NCBI RefSeq assembly: GCF_026212465.1
Contig: NC_080049.1
Location: 35,798,385-35,862,384, forward strand
DNA length: 64,000 nucleotides
Direction: 5' to 3'
Source of the DNA: Amaranthus tricolor
Taxonomy: Eukaryota; Streptophyta; Magnoliopsida; Caryophyllales; Amaranthaceae
A program made the translations under genes and the position numbers. How positions within the stretch are numbered: position 1 is the stretch's first letter; every line of letters starts with the position of its first letter. Positions 9,926-21,454 of the stretch are shown in pieces. The notes below the pieces were generated by a model, which was given only the letters and a program-made list of their open reading frames with translations, did not search any database and was not told the DNA's origin.

Positions 9926-12900
9926 ATGTCATCCATCTCCATTGTTACTTTGAACTTCAGCAAGGTAAACTGGGTTCAATTTGGATATCTGAATTTTCTT
10001 AAACTAATACTCCTATTTAGTACCTTTTTTTTTAATTGATTTTTGTTTGAATTTTTTTTTTTTAATTTGTAGGGGCTGAAATTGGGGTTATGTTCAATTT
10101 GGTTATCGGGGTTCCTTTTAATTTACTTCTCATTTTGTGCTACTCAGTTCTTGCCTTCTGTTAAAGTTGAAATTACAAAACCAAGAATTTTTTACCCAAC
10201 AAGTTTAGTAAATTACAAGGGTACTCCCAATATAACCATTTTTAGTGCTCCTAGTCCTTTTAATGGTTCTGTTGGAAGAAGACAGGATCTTGCTGTTCGA
10301 TCATGGCTTGGATTATCTCCTAACATCAATGTTGTGCTTTTTGGGAATCACCCATCTCTTCATTCATTTGCTTCTTCCTTTGGCTCTCGAGTTTATGTTG
10401 AATCTGACATCGATTCCTCGTAAGTTTACATGCTCTTTATTTTTTGTGTATGGAATTGAATTGTTAAAAGCATAGCCGCATCATATTGTATCATCCTATT
10501 TGTAAAGGTTTCTAATTTACCTTTTGAGTATAAAAAAACCGCGTTTTAGGCCACCTAAAGTATAGTTTTATGGTTTTGACTAATATTTGAGTACTTCCTC
10601 TATTTCATTGAGCCACAAAAAGCTTTCACATAAAAGAGGGATATGATCTGGGGGGCTGGACTTAGAAAATAATATGGCCGAAGGATTAAGAGTTACATGT
10701 TGAGATGATAGAAAATCGAAATGAATGGAATACGTGAATTCTTGTGGAAGACAACTGTAACTTATCTGTTGGTTCACGTAGTCGACTTTAATTTTTTTTT
10801 AAATTTAGGTTTTGGCATTGTTGTTGTTGTCCTTAAAGTTTATGTTCTGCATTATATTTCCTCTGTTTTCATTTGTTCTCCCCATTGATTTTTTGCGTAG
10901 ATGTCAGTACAAACTTAAAAGTCAAATAATTTTAATTGTGAGTTTTTAAAATTCTAAAAGTTGATATTTACAAAATATATATTAAGACGAAACTATCAGG
11001 ATCCCACATGAGTACATTTTTTCATATAGATCGATGAGAAATCATAATCAAAGTTTAACACTAAAATTCGTAAATTCTATTTGAAAAGAACATATGAAAA
11101 CGGAGAGAGTATTTGCCTACATATGTAACTTCGTGGGATGTCTGTATAGTTTGAATCAAATGTGTTCATTATTTATCGCTGCTGGAACTTACTTAAACAA
11201 GCTAACCTAAATGTGTAAAGCTGAGAAGTTTTTGACATATCCTATGTGTTTTCCTTGTAGATTTCTAAATGTTCCATTCTTCCATTCCATGATTGCTAGA
11301 GCAGAGTCATCCTCATCCGATATTTCTGTTCTTATCCATCCTGAAACCGCGCTCCTTCCAGACTTTGTTTCCACTCTAACACATGCGTATGAACTCGATC
11401 ATGATTGGTTTCTCATTGCTAATTCAAAAAGAATCCCTTTCTTCCCGTTCTCATTGGATGAAGTTGGGAGACAATGGATACGAGAGGATGGTAAACCCAT
11501 TCCACTGCAGAAGGTATTGGGGAACCATGTATAGTTTCAAAGCGGGCTATAAAACAACACAATTGAAATTTTTTATCTATTCCATCAGTTGCAGGAGGTT
11601 CCTGCTCAGACCTGGCATTGGGATTACTGCGAAGATAGGATGCTCATGGCATGGAAAAACACGGGTATTCCCTTACATATGGGTGTTCTCCCTCCCTTTT
11701 TATACGGGAAAGGCCTACACAACCATTGGTTCGTCAATGAAGTATATCATTCCAACTATAGATTTCTGTTTGATGCAAGTTGGACTATCTCAAATATTCA
11801 TTTACCTGATTCAGATTATCACGAACCTACTCAATCTGCTAGTGTGTGCGCCAATCGGTCAGATACAAAGGACTGGGAGTACCATGGTAATCTTCAACTT
11901 GCGGAATTATATGGCTTGTTTTCTTCTCAACAAGTTGATTTTTCTGATTTCATAAAGCTTGTGAAGTGCGGTAGGCAATTTATGTTTGCCGACAAAGACC
12001 AGAATATCGTTTATTCACCTGAACATCATAGCTCAAGTAGGTTGTTGAAGGGCCGTTTTATACTATCTGGAAGGACAAAGAAATTAATCAATTGTCTTGC
12101 TGATTTTGGAACATCGGCTTGGACTATTAATAGCTCTCATAAAAGCAAGATGAATGCTTCGATGCTGCTGCATCTTCCATATGACTTGGAAATGCTCTTG
12201 TCTCTTCGAGCTGACGAGAACAAGACTGTTGTACTTGCTGTTGCTGGATACAGCTACAAAGACATGTTAATGAATTGGGTTTGCAGATTGCGGCACCTAA
12301 TGATTAATAACTTTCTTGTTTGTGCCCTTGATGATGAAATATATGAGTTCTCTATCCAACAGGTATATAATTGTTCCTTTTGTTGCTCACCTTCAGATCC
12401 TGTGCCCCTTATTTCTTTCTTTACTCGTGTACTATTCCAAATTCCCTATATTGTGATGCGTTTTAATTGTCAAGAAATATTTTTGCGTATTATTTCGGCA
12501 GGGCATCCCAGTTTTCAGGGACTCATTAGCTCCAAGAAATATCAGTTTTGATGATTGCCACTTTGGGACTAAGTGCTTTCAAAAGGTCACCAAGACAAAG
12601 TCCAGATTGGTTTTGCGGATTTTGAAGCTGGGGTACAATGTACTTCTAAGTGATGTTGATGTATACTGGTTCAAAAATCCAATACCATTGCTTCAGACTT
12701 TTGGTCCTGCGGTTCTTGCTGCACAATCTGATGAATACAATCTAACAGGTAATCTAAAAAGCCATTTGTTGGTTATTTAACTTCTTAACAATGCCAAGTG
12801 TAGCAAGAACTTTCTAGAGAATTCTTTGGTCCATTAACAATGTTTGGTTGGTTGTTTGCTATCCATTTGTATAAATCAACACCTAAAAATAGAGTACATT

Positions 12901-13660
12901 TTGCATACATTGTAGCATTAGGTAATTTTTTCTAATAAAAATTTAGGCAATGGGGAGATCTAGGTTAGGATCAAACTCAAGACCTTTTCCGAAAAGTGGT
13001 ACTTGCTCTGCAACTGTGACAAGACCCAATTCTTGTTAGGTAAAATTACTAACCTTCCAAGAGGCTAATCTTGTAATAATTTTTGAAAGAAAACATGCTT
13101 TATTGTATGATCACCTGCTATGAGAAAAGAGTTGATTTACTCTTTTTGCCCAATGTATTAATTATCACACACTCCTATATCACTTGAAATATGTCAACAA
13201 CTCAAAAATCTAATTCAAATTTCTTCTTCTAGTGCCAATCAATTTACCGAGGCGCTTGAACTCTGGTTTCTATTTTGCTCGATCGGATGATTCAACAATT
13301 ACTGCCCTAGAAAAAGTGGTCAAGCATGCCATGACTTCAGACCTATCAGAACAGCCAAGTTTTTACGACACTCTGTGTGGTCTTAATGGCACAAATCGCG
13401 TTGGAGACAACAAATGCTGGGAACCCAGAACAAATCTTACTGTCCAGTTTCTAGATAGAAACTACTTTCCTAATGGAGCCTACCAAAGCTTGTGGGCTGA
13501 AAGAAATGTTCGAGAAACTTGTGCAAAAAGGGGATGTTATGTTCTTCATAATAATTGGATTAGTGGTAGATTAAAGAAGCTAGAACGTCAGATACATTCA
13601 GGTCTATGGGATTATGACATTAGCTCAAGGATGTGCTTGCAGAGCTGGCACAGAATGTAG
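9926..13660 (+). CDS. RAY1: GT77 family glycosyltransferase, RAY1-like beta-arabinofuranosyltransferase
   Basis: Six exons join in frame: 9926-9964, 10073-10419, 11261-11513, 11589-12362, 12502-12748, 13233-13660 (TAG 13658-13660), giving 695 residues. A short cytosolic head is followed by a signal anchor at about residues 16-36 (LCSIWLSGFLLIYFSFCA), so it is a type II Golgi membrane protein. The first half (about 50-330) has GSVGRRQDLAVRSWLGLSP and HPETALLPDF and no DxD motif. The second half contains the nucleotide-sugar site NVLLSDVDVYWFKNP (DVD about 522-524), then LNSGFYFARS and a C-terminal GLWDYDISSRMCLQSWHRM. From memory of the family, N-terminal and domain-1 phrases resemble Arabidopsis RAY1, which adds arabinofuranose to arabinogalactan-protein glycans; XEG113 or another GT77 clade member is the alternative. 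The start was chosen because exon 1 supplies the only ATG joining the anchor in phase. Exon 4 has two in-frame acceptors six bases apart (11589 or 11595). Confidence 0.8.
10857..11109 (-). mobile_element. Stowaway MITE in intron 2 of the RAY1-like gene
   Basis: This 253-bp insertion is flanked by TA (10855-10856 and 11110-11111). Ends are TTTCCTCTGTTTTCATTTG and the inverse of CTCTCTCCGTTTTCATATG. It carries, in reverse, the internal GTGGGATC...TTGATTC-type module shared with the copies at 32763, 39656 and 41809. Confidence 0.75.
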
Positions 13661-15022
13661 GTAATTAATTTCACCTGAAGTGCAAAACAAGATCTTAGTG
13701 CTGCGTTATTCGGTGCATACTTTTGTAGGGAAAAAGAAGAGATGTATATGAGAAACAAGAGGTGTAAGGTGCTTGATTGCGAATAGTAATGATGCTTACA
13801 AAAAGGAATGATGCTCGTTGAGATATGCTAAAAGAGCTGTTTGAACGGTGCTAAAGGAAATATGTTAAACTAGGGATAGCCGGATAGGTCATGAATTTTT
13901 CATGATGCTTTTTCATGGAGGAGTTTCTGAAGCATGTCTGATTGTTGCATAGATTGTATAATATTAAATGTGTACATGATCTGGAATCAATCAAGAATCA
14001 TTTCGGTGAACTTGACGGTTTCTGGTGGAGAATCTTGCTTCAAATGAAAGTTCTGGTCTGTTTGGCATTTAATGAAAGGATGTGATACAAATTTCTTGTC
14101 CGAGTAGAAGCTGCTAAAAGTGAAACACTGTCCGACTTGAGCGAGTTCAGTGGATCATCCAATATGTTATGGTATGCCAATTTTCATCTTTCCATTACAT
14201 TTGAAATCAATTTTTGTCTACGACTCTACGACTACAACGCTTATGCATATGCCATGTATAGTCAATGCATGTTAATCAAATTATGTATATGCTCATTTGC
14301 TTCTAGTTGGCACGGTTTTTATGTGTATCTGATATCTGATGTTGATTAAGATGTTGGCATGATATCAATTTCACTATTTGGAGGAAACTGGCTTTTATTG
14401 AGTTTTTGCACGTCTCTACACTGTACATTATATCAAGCTTTCTGAATCGTGTGCTGAAAGACTGAACTTTCGGAAGATGTTATATGAAGTCCGTTCAAGT
14501 TTGCTATATCCATACAATATTCCTACATGTATCTGGTGATGTTTCTTGAAATTGCTTGTAGGCAGTAGGCACTGTTTTGGCTGGTTAAATACATATAAAT
14601 TAGTATGTTCAGTTAAAGTCGTCTAAAATTGATCCGATTAGCTGAAACCGAGTATGGTTCGACCCAACCCGAAATTAATATCATATCAGGTTATCCAAAT
14701 ATTTACATACACACAAGATTCGAAATTAACCCCATCTGAAGGGTCATACCTGAAGCCTGCTCAAATACCCCAGTGTACACCTCTATGTCCAATAAGAGAT
14801 TATTCTTGTTTATTTACCCATCCTTATCTATTTATGCGTCTAAGTATAGAAATAAAATATGCTATCAGAGGTTATTAAAAAAAATTAAAGAAAGAATGGA
14901 TTCTTGATTTTCAATTCCAATAAGAGATTACTACTAAGAGAAACATTTTGTTCTCACATACAAAACCAAAAATTTCTCAATTCAGTCTGATATGCCAAAA
15001 TGGTGAATGTTATTGTTAATAC
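13661..15022. other. Convergent intergenic region, RAY1-like / PHT2;1
   Basis: Contains the 3' UTRs of both genes, which point towards each other. The first roughly 350 bases after 13660 are less AT-rich and look like RAY1 3' UTR. From about 14600 there is an unassigned stretch with short ORFs lacking any familiar motif. No promoter, RNA gene or clear transposon seen. Confidence 0.5.
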
Positions 15023-18000
15023 TCATAATACATATGATAAAACCTTGGTCAAGATTGTGGTGTATAAAACTGCGAGTATTCCTCCAACAGGAATTGTCAC
15101 AGCCCAAGAAGTGACAATCTCCTTTACTGTCTCTGCTCTGACACTATTTAGCCCTCGGGCAAAACCTACCCCCATTACAGCACCCACTAGCGTATGAGTA
15201 CCCGAGATAGGCAACCCTAGCTTTGAAGCAAAGAGAACCACTGATGCAGCTGCGAACTCTGCAGCAAACCCTCTAGTTGGTGTAAGTTCCGTGATCTTCT
15301 TTCCAATAGTTGAAATCACTCTGTAACCCCACATCATAAGACCCGCTACGATTCCAAATCCTCCCCACGCAAGAACATCTGTTGGGATATATATCTCAGC
15401 TCCGGCACTAGCACCATTTTGGAGTATCGATAAAGCTGCTGCCAAGGGACCGATAGCATTAGAGACATCGTTTCCACCATGGGCAAATGACATGAAGCAC
15501 GCAGAGAGAACCTGCATGTATCCAAACACACCGTACACTATCTCCAATTGGGTTCCTTTAGGGCCGGCAAAATTAGCAAGGAGACCGATATTCTTTTGTT
15601 CTGGATGATCGAAATGGTGGTCATCCACGTGTTGGGTTTGATTCGATGAGTTTGATTTTGCAAGTAGGTGGCCTAATTGTATGTTGATCATCCGGTAGAC
15701 GATAAGTGCTCCAACAAAGCCGCAGCCCAATGCCTGAACTATAGCCAATGGAAGAGTGCTGCTAAGAGGTAAGGCTACAAAAGATATTGCTGTTACACCA
15801 ATGAATACTGCTACTGGTGCAGCTGCAGCTGCAGCTTGTCCTGGATTTTCAGCACTGTAAACAAACTAGACAAGTATACCAGTTAGTTTCGAGTTCTGAA
15901 TCCGTGGGAATTTCTAGGGCGTGTTTACCACTATTTTTACCAAATAATATTAATTTATACAACTAAATATCTAACAGCTACAATTGTACAACTATAGCTA
16001 CCCATGTTACTTAAACAATTCACACGTGCCCGCACAACTACCTTGCATTGAACAACCCTGGTGTTAGCAAGATTCGAAAAAGTTCGTCTAGGGGATTATC
16101 GTGCATAAAGTAGATTTTGTATTTGCTTTTTGAGGAGTCATGAAAAAATTACATACCCTGCGGATACATTTGTACACAAGAAATGACATGGCTGCACCCA
16201 GGACAGGTGAAAAGATCCATGAAGAAGCAACCTTTGCCAGTGAGCTCCAGAAGACAGCATTAGCTCCTCCATAGACTAGTCCGAACCCAACCATTGATCC
16301 TACTATGCAATGAGTTGTTGAAACTGGCCAGCCGTAAAAGGATGCTACCTGTGTTCACAGTATATAGGTTGTTAATCCCGAGAAAGTGAACTGCATTATG
16401 TTCATGTTTTTCCCAATACTGATTATATCTTGCAATCACATATGTTATTTGGATGGATTAAAGATTTAAGCCTTTTGATTTTGGATTATACTTGGATTAT
16501 ATACAAATGACTTATCAAATGTATATACATTTTATTTATGTAAGGTTCCAAATGATGTTTGCTACCAAGAGTAAATCGGAAACAGCCTTTCGTTATTACT
16601 AACATGGGTAAGGTTACATACATCTAACCTTCAAATCCTTACAGGTGGGATCCATTTATGATTCTGGCATAGAATGAAATATGTCACTATAGTTTGAAGA
16701 ACTTTGTGAAGATTCAGATGCCACAAACACAGAGTTATTTATTCATCTACTCAAGGAAAAGTTCATAAAGATTAGTGCCGTAAAATTAGTGGATTAGTGG
16801 GATTAGATAATACTAGCAGGATCAATTCATGATGTTGTGATTTTATTTACTTCATCACAAGCATATGATAATTGGACTTATCAATTATGATCAAATACTG
16901 TAGGTAAAATGAGGGGTTTAAGTAACATGAATGGGCACTAGTCATTGCTTTGTATGTGAAGAAATCACTAATAGAAGTTTGGTTATTGGTATTAGATGGT
17001 GGTATTTGCTAATGGTAATAGGTTTTAGTTTTACTTTATATGTGTCGTATCACTCCCATGGTAGTGGAGCTCTCACTTTGTAATAGGTTTTTTCTTTATA
17101 ATTTTCACTACTACCTTATACTACATTTTTAAGTGGTAATAGATATAAATGAATGTTGTAAAGAGAAACAATGATTAGAGGAAGACAACCATGATCATAA
17201 ACCTTGTTAAGCAGTTTTTGTGTCTAAATCATATCAAATTTCCAATACCATTTCTACCATTTAATACCAACAGCTAAAATGAGTTGTTACTCCGTTTTTG
17301 TAGCAATTCCACTACTTTTATTAGTCAACGTCATGTGATTTAATTTGTTCATTATTTTCTAAGCAAGCATGATTAAATGAAACCAGAGAATCTGAGAGAA
17401 GTTGGAATATTAACCTGTAGCCAGGTACCAGCAGCTGCAAGGGAAGACAAAAGTCCTGCAAACAGCAATGTATCCTTCCCTTGAAACACATTAGCTACAA
17501 GAATCCCCTTCTGCATTGTGCTAGTAACATGTGTTCCCGTCAAAAGTGCCCCAGAAAACTCCAACACAGCAGCCAACAGAACAGCCTGTCGAATCGTCAG
17601 AGCCCCCGAACCAACAGATGTTCCGAAGGCATTCGCTACATCGTTTGCCCCTATATTCCAAGCCATGTAAAACCCTAAAAGCAAAGTAGCATAGGAAAGC
17701 ACCTTAGTCTTAAGGGGCGTACCAACTCCTATCGATTGCATAAACAAAGGAAATATAAGAGCAGCAAAAGCTATGCATACTGATATAGCAAGTGCTGTTG
17801 TTGATGATATGTTAAAAGCTTTAGCCATTCCTGATAATCTTTCTGATTTCTCTTTACCCTGATCATGATGATGATGATGATGATCTTCTGCATTATGATG
17901 TTGATGAGTGGTTATGATTTCTTCAGGTTGTTGACCATCTGCATCAGCAAAGGAAGATAAAGAAGCCAAAGGGCAAGTAAATTTTGAAGTTTTAAGCCTT

Positions 18001-18155
18001 AAAATTGGATTAGTGGGTTTAATTGGTGGAATTTGAAGCTTAAATAGAAACCCATCTTTGATTTCTTTGTTTAAGTAATGGTAATGACACTTAGGAAGGT
18101 ATGTTTTAGTTGTTATTGTGTTTCTGGTTGAAGATAAGAGGCAAGAAGCAGTCAT
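15023..18155 (-). CDS. PHT2-1: Chloroplast inorganic phosphate transporter PHT2;1
   Basis: Three exons join in frame on the minus strand: 18155-17415, 16348-16157 and 15865-15023 (TGA), coding for 591 residues, close to the roughly 590 usual for PHT2;1. The N-terminus (about 1-100) is Ser/Thr/Lys-rich with few acids, fitting a chloroplast transit peptide, and includes a run of six histidines (92-97). About 12 hydrophobic segments follow. The two signature repeats of the PiT/PHO-4 family are present: GANDVANAFGTSVGSGAL (169-186) and GGNDVSNAIGPL (about 441-452), with a His-rich hydrophilic loop before the second (about 385-400). The family moves phosphate with H+ (Na+ in animal relatives) across the plastid inner envelope and helps allocate phosphate in leaves. 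Phase-0 introns are 1066 and 291 bp. Key motifs are intact. No PHR1-type GNATATNC site was noticed just upstream. Confidence 0.95.
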
Positions 18156-18580
18156 GTCTTTAATGGAGGATAGAAATGAGAAGATGAAATAAAATTATTC
18201 ATTGGCCATGGATTATAGAGGTGAAGGTGAAAAAGAGAAAGCAAATAAGGGAAGTGGGCATCAAGTGTAGGTCATGTTTGGTGGAGAAAGGGAGATTAGA
18301 ATGAATTTGGATGTTTGTTGTGGTTGCTTCAAATGTGTGGTAGTTATTTACACTATCACAACCACACATAGCTTTCCCTCTCCAAAAAGGTCCCTATTAT
18401 CAGATACTCAACTAAATTAAATACTTACTCTTATCCATTGATCTAATCACCAATTAAGAATCACATAAGCTATCATCTTATGACAACACCTTTGAGTTTT
18501 GACAATAAATTTACTAATTCTAATTGAATACAGTAAAATGACGTATTAAATTATGTGAATTTTTATTTTGTGATGTGTTT
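18156..18580 (-). promoter_or_regulatory. 5' flank of PHT2;1
   Basis: Reading towards the gene, CTCTATAATCC (about 18207-18217) and GGCCAATG (about 18199-18206) are weak TATA- and CCAAT-like motifs within 65 bases of the ATG. The region is otherwise AT-rich. Its upstream limit is set by the foldback element at 18587, so the intact promoter may be only about 430 bp. Elements are inferred from motif and position alone. Confidence 0.3.
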
Positions 18581-18732
18581 TTTTGAGATATTATCAATGG
18601 TACTCCTGTACTGTAGCAAAATATCAATGGTACCCCAGTTAATTTCAATGGTACCCCCAAGTATATGCTAATTACAATCGTGACACTATTAATGATTTTT
18701 CCGTTAAATACCCGTTAAATTTTGAATTTAAC

Positions 18733-18933
18733 CTAACCATGGTTAGTTTCTTCTTCTTTCCTTTTCCCTTTCCTCTTCCTGCTCTCTTTCCATGGCTGCT
18801 TCATCTCAAGTCCGACAATGATCAACCCGAATATGCAGAAAAGAGCGAATTGATAAACATTTTTGATGGCATGAATTGAATTTAGACAGAAATAAAAGCT
18901 TAAAAAAGGCTGAACTAGGAGAAGGAGAAACAC
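18733..18933 (-). other. Conserved ORF in the left arm of the foldback element
   Basis: A 66-residue frame reads outwards from the element. It has a hydrophobic half (LLLVQPFLSFYFCLNSIHA, ALFCIFGLIIVG) and a basic tail (WKESRKRKGKR). It is the mirror copy of the ORF in the right arm. Reading further upstream, the frame is also open through WNIIV. It is not a recognised family. It may be a captured host gene fragment or simply open by chance. Confidence 0.3.
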
Positions 18934-19340
18934 AATGATGTTCCAAAGGTAGGACCCACAAAAACCATTGACCCACTCACGACGTAACCGAAGATCTTGT
19001 GAGCAGAAATCGACTCGATGATGGCTTATTTAGATTGTAAATTGTGTTAGGAACTTGTATAATATACACTCTAGTGTAATGGCTTTGGGTTTTTCTAATT
19101 TGAAGAAATTCTTCTATCAAGTTTGACTAATTTTATTACCTTTTGTTGTTGTTTAATTTTGAAGAACCGTGATGCATTTCCTTTGTCAGGTTTGAAGAAT
19201 TTGTTCTTCAATTTATTTGGGTTTTTTTAATTTGAAGAATTTCTTGTTCAATTTATTTTGGTTTTTTTAATTTGAAGAATTTCTTCTATCAAGTTTGACT
19301 AATTTTATTGCCTTCTGTTGTTCTTTAATTTTGCAAAACC

Positions 19341-19652
19341 GTGAATTTGGGTCTCCATCAAGTTTTACTTTATTGTTTTATTTCTTCAAGCAAGTTGCAG
19401 AACCGTGAGTGGGTCAGTGGTTTTTGTGGGTCCTACCTTTGGAACATCATTGTGTTTCTCCTTCTCTTGGTTCAGCCTTTTTTAAGCATTTATTTCTGTC
19501 TAAATTCAATTCATGCCATCAACAATGTTTATCAATTCGCTCTTTTCTGCATATTCGGGTTGATCATTGTCGGACTTGAGATGAAGCAGTCATGGAAGGA
19601 GAGCAGGAAGAGGAAAGGAAAAAGGGAAGAAGAAGAAACTAAATATGGTTAG
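19341..19652 (+). other. Conserved ORF in the right arm of the foldback element
   Basis: A 103-residue frame reads outwards. Its last ~65 residues correspond to the left-arm ORF with about six amino-acid differences (for example F/I, K/N, P/S, K/E) and about four silent ones. That is roughly equal, so there is no sign of strong purifying selection. It has one or two hydrophobic helices then a Lys/Arg/Glu-rich tail. Function unknown. Confidence 0.3.
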
Positions 19653-19757
19653 GTTAAATTAAAAATTTAACGGAAAAATCATTAATAGTGTCACGATTGT
19701 AATTAGCATATACTTGGGGGGTACCATTAAAATTAACTGGGGTACCATTGATAATAT

Positions 19758-20890
19758 CCCTTTTTTTTATAATGTTTGCTTTTGAGAGTTGAGCTGAACA
19801 ACTTCTTTGTTATTTTAAAATTCTGCCTAATTAGAAAGTAAAATGAAAGTAACTTAATGACATTAAAATAATAAATTATTGTAACGTATTATTTGGTGGC
19901 TGTCAAATCATGCATTTTAAATCTTTAATTTAAAGTAATCAAGAATTCTCTAGTTTCCTAGATGAGTTGTATTTTTGAGGATTAGGGTATCTCCGTATCT
20001 AAATGAATTTTAGGGGCTTTTTATGTGAGTATTTTTAGTGAAGAGTAGCTATAAAAAACGGAGGATAGTAGTATAAACTATTAATATTGAATAGTGTAGT
20101 GTTTTATAACAAACTCTATTAATACTGAATCACCTCTTCCTCTTGTCTATAGAATTTTTCTAGCTTATCTTCAAATAAAAAAAATGTTCAAATTGAGAAT
20201 TATAGTAAGTCCTAACTAAAAATTTAGCGAGTTTTATATAAGACTGTCTAATTATGAGATGAATTCATGTAATTAGTCAATATAAAACATGATTAAATTT
20301 TAAAAATAGGTCTAAAGTGGCCGAGTTGGCTTCACTTGAGTATGGCCCATAATTTTTTTATGTGTATGGACAGGGTTATTTTAAGGTCACGGTTTAATAT
20401 TTTCGATAGATCTAACTACAATATAATACAATGCATTATAGTACTTGTCTGGGGAATATAGTATTTTCGACAGATTTAACTATAATGTAATACAATGCAT
20501 TATTTTATTGAATTGAATAAAAATTGTTGACTAGACTAAACTTATTTATTGATGCTAAAATATTAAATTTTTATAACTTTTTTTTACATAATATTTTATA
20601 ACAACAAATGTTAATGTTAATTTATTTGTGCATCTTTTTAGTGTGTGTAGGAAAAAAAAATTAATGATAGAGAAGTTAGATTCTGATATGAAAGTGTGTG
20701 GTTGACATAGTGGCATCACTACCATGCGATCTGCGTGGGTCGGATCCTTCATAGACAAACAAAACCGTTCTCTTCATTTTCCACGAGGCAACTATGTCTG
20801 TCCTACTAAGTACTAACAGGCTTATAGCTTTGTTTCTGGGCTATGTTGGGTAGTGTAATTGGGCCACTACATATCCTTAGCCGTTGTGAA
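19758..20890. other. Intergenic, no gene seen
   Basis: AT-rich, with no plausible exon. Two similar phrases containing TACAATGCATTAT (about 20428-20440 and 20490-20502), each next to an ATTTTCGA(T/C)AGAT phrase, form a short direct duplication of about 60 bases (20398-20505). Nothing else is assigned. Confidence 0.4.
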
Positions 20891-20892
20891 AA

Positions 20893-21335
20893 TTTGGAAA
20901 AAAAAATTTGCTTACTTTAAAAAAAATCCCAAAATAAGCTTTGGAAATTTAAATTCTCAAAATAAGAGTTTTCGTTCGAAAGCTGAGATAAGATATTTAT
21001 TCGCTCTTACTAACAGGCTAACGGCGAACAAAGAAACTGATCGAAAAAGTCAAAACCCAAAGGAAGACAATGTCATACTGTTTGATAGGACAAAAAAATT
21101 AACACATATGAGTTCCGCTGTTGTAATTCCTTTATTTTTGTCCTTCAAATGATATGACATTGTCTTCCTTTTCTTCCCTATTAGTAACATCGAGCAAAAT
21201 TGTGGCAAATCTTTTTTCCCTTGTTCGTTGTTATTAACAATGAACAAGCCCTGATCTTAGGCTCACACACAAAGACGTTTATTTTAGAAATTAAAATTTT
21301 TCAAAGCTTATTTTAGAAAATTATTTTAACATAAA
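20893..21335. mobile_element. MITE-like inverted-repeat element, AAAATAAGCTTT family, copy 1
   Basis: The left end carries AAAATAAGCTTTGGAAATTT and the right end AAAATTTTTCAAAGCTTATTTT, inverted copies. Inside are GCTCTTACTAACAGGCTAACGG-type and GGAAGACAATGTCAT motifs, the latter repeated in inverse near 21155-21172, giving an internal hairpin. A second member is at 27090-27485. Confidence 0.6.
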
Positions 21336-21454
21336 ACACATTTCATTCAATTTTTCAACTATTGTGTTCAAAAATAGCAATCTTAAGAAGCCCAATGGTC
21401 TTTGATTGGTACCGTATCAAGCCCATTTCATATAAATGATAAATATTTGGCTCG

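Larger units (their letters stand above)
18587..19757. mobile_element. Foldback element with ~355-395 bp inverted arms
   Basis: The left arm (18587-18981) and right arm (19404-19757) are inverted copies that match along nearly their whole length, from GATATTATCAATGGTAC at the outer ends to the CCCACTCACG/CGTGAGTGGG junction. The left arm is longer because of an extra ~30-bp GGTAC-containing repeat near its end. The ~420-bp centre holds two direct copies of a ~83-bp unit (about 19093-19175 and 19262-19344) built around TTTGAAGAATTTCTT and ending ACCGTGA. A transcript across it would form a long double-stranded stem. Flanks are T-rich (TTTTTTT) and no unambiguous target duplication is visible. 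The transposon superfamily is not assigned. Confidence 0.8.

Noticed and set aside
9694..10039. Plus-strand ORFs before the RAY1 anchor exon
   Set aside because: They run through the predicted promoter and intron 1 in frames that do not join the downstream exons; the ATG at 9926 does join in phase.
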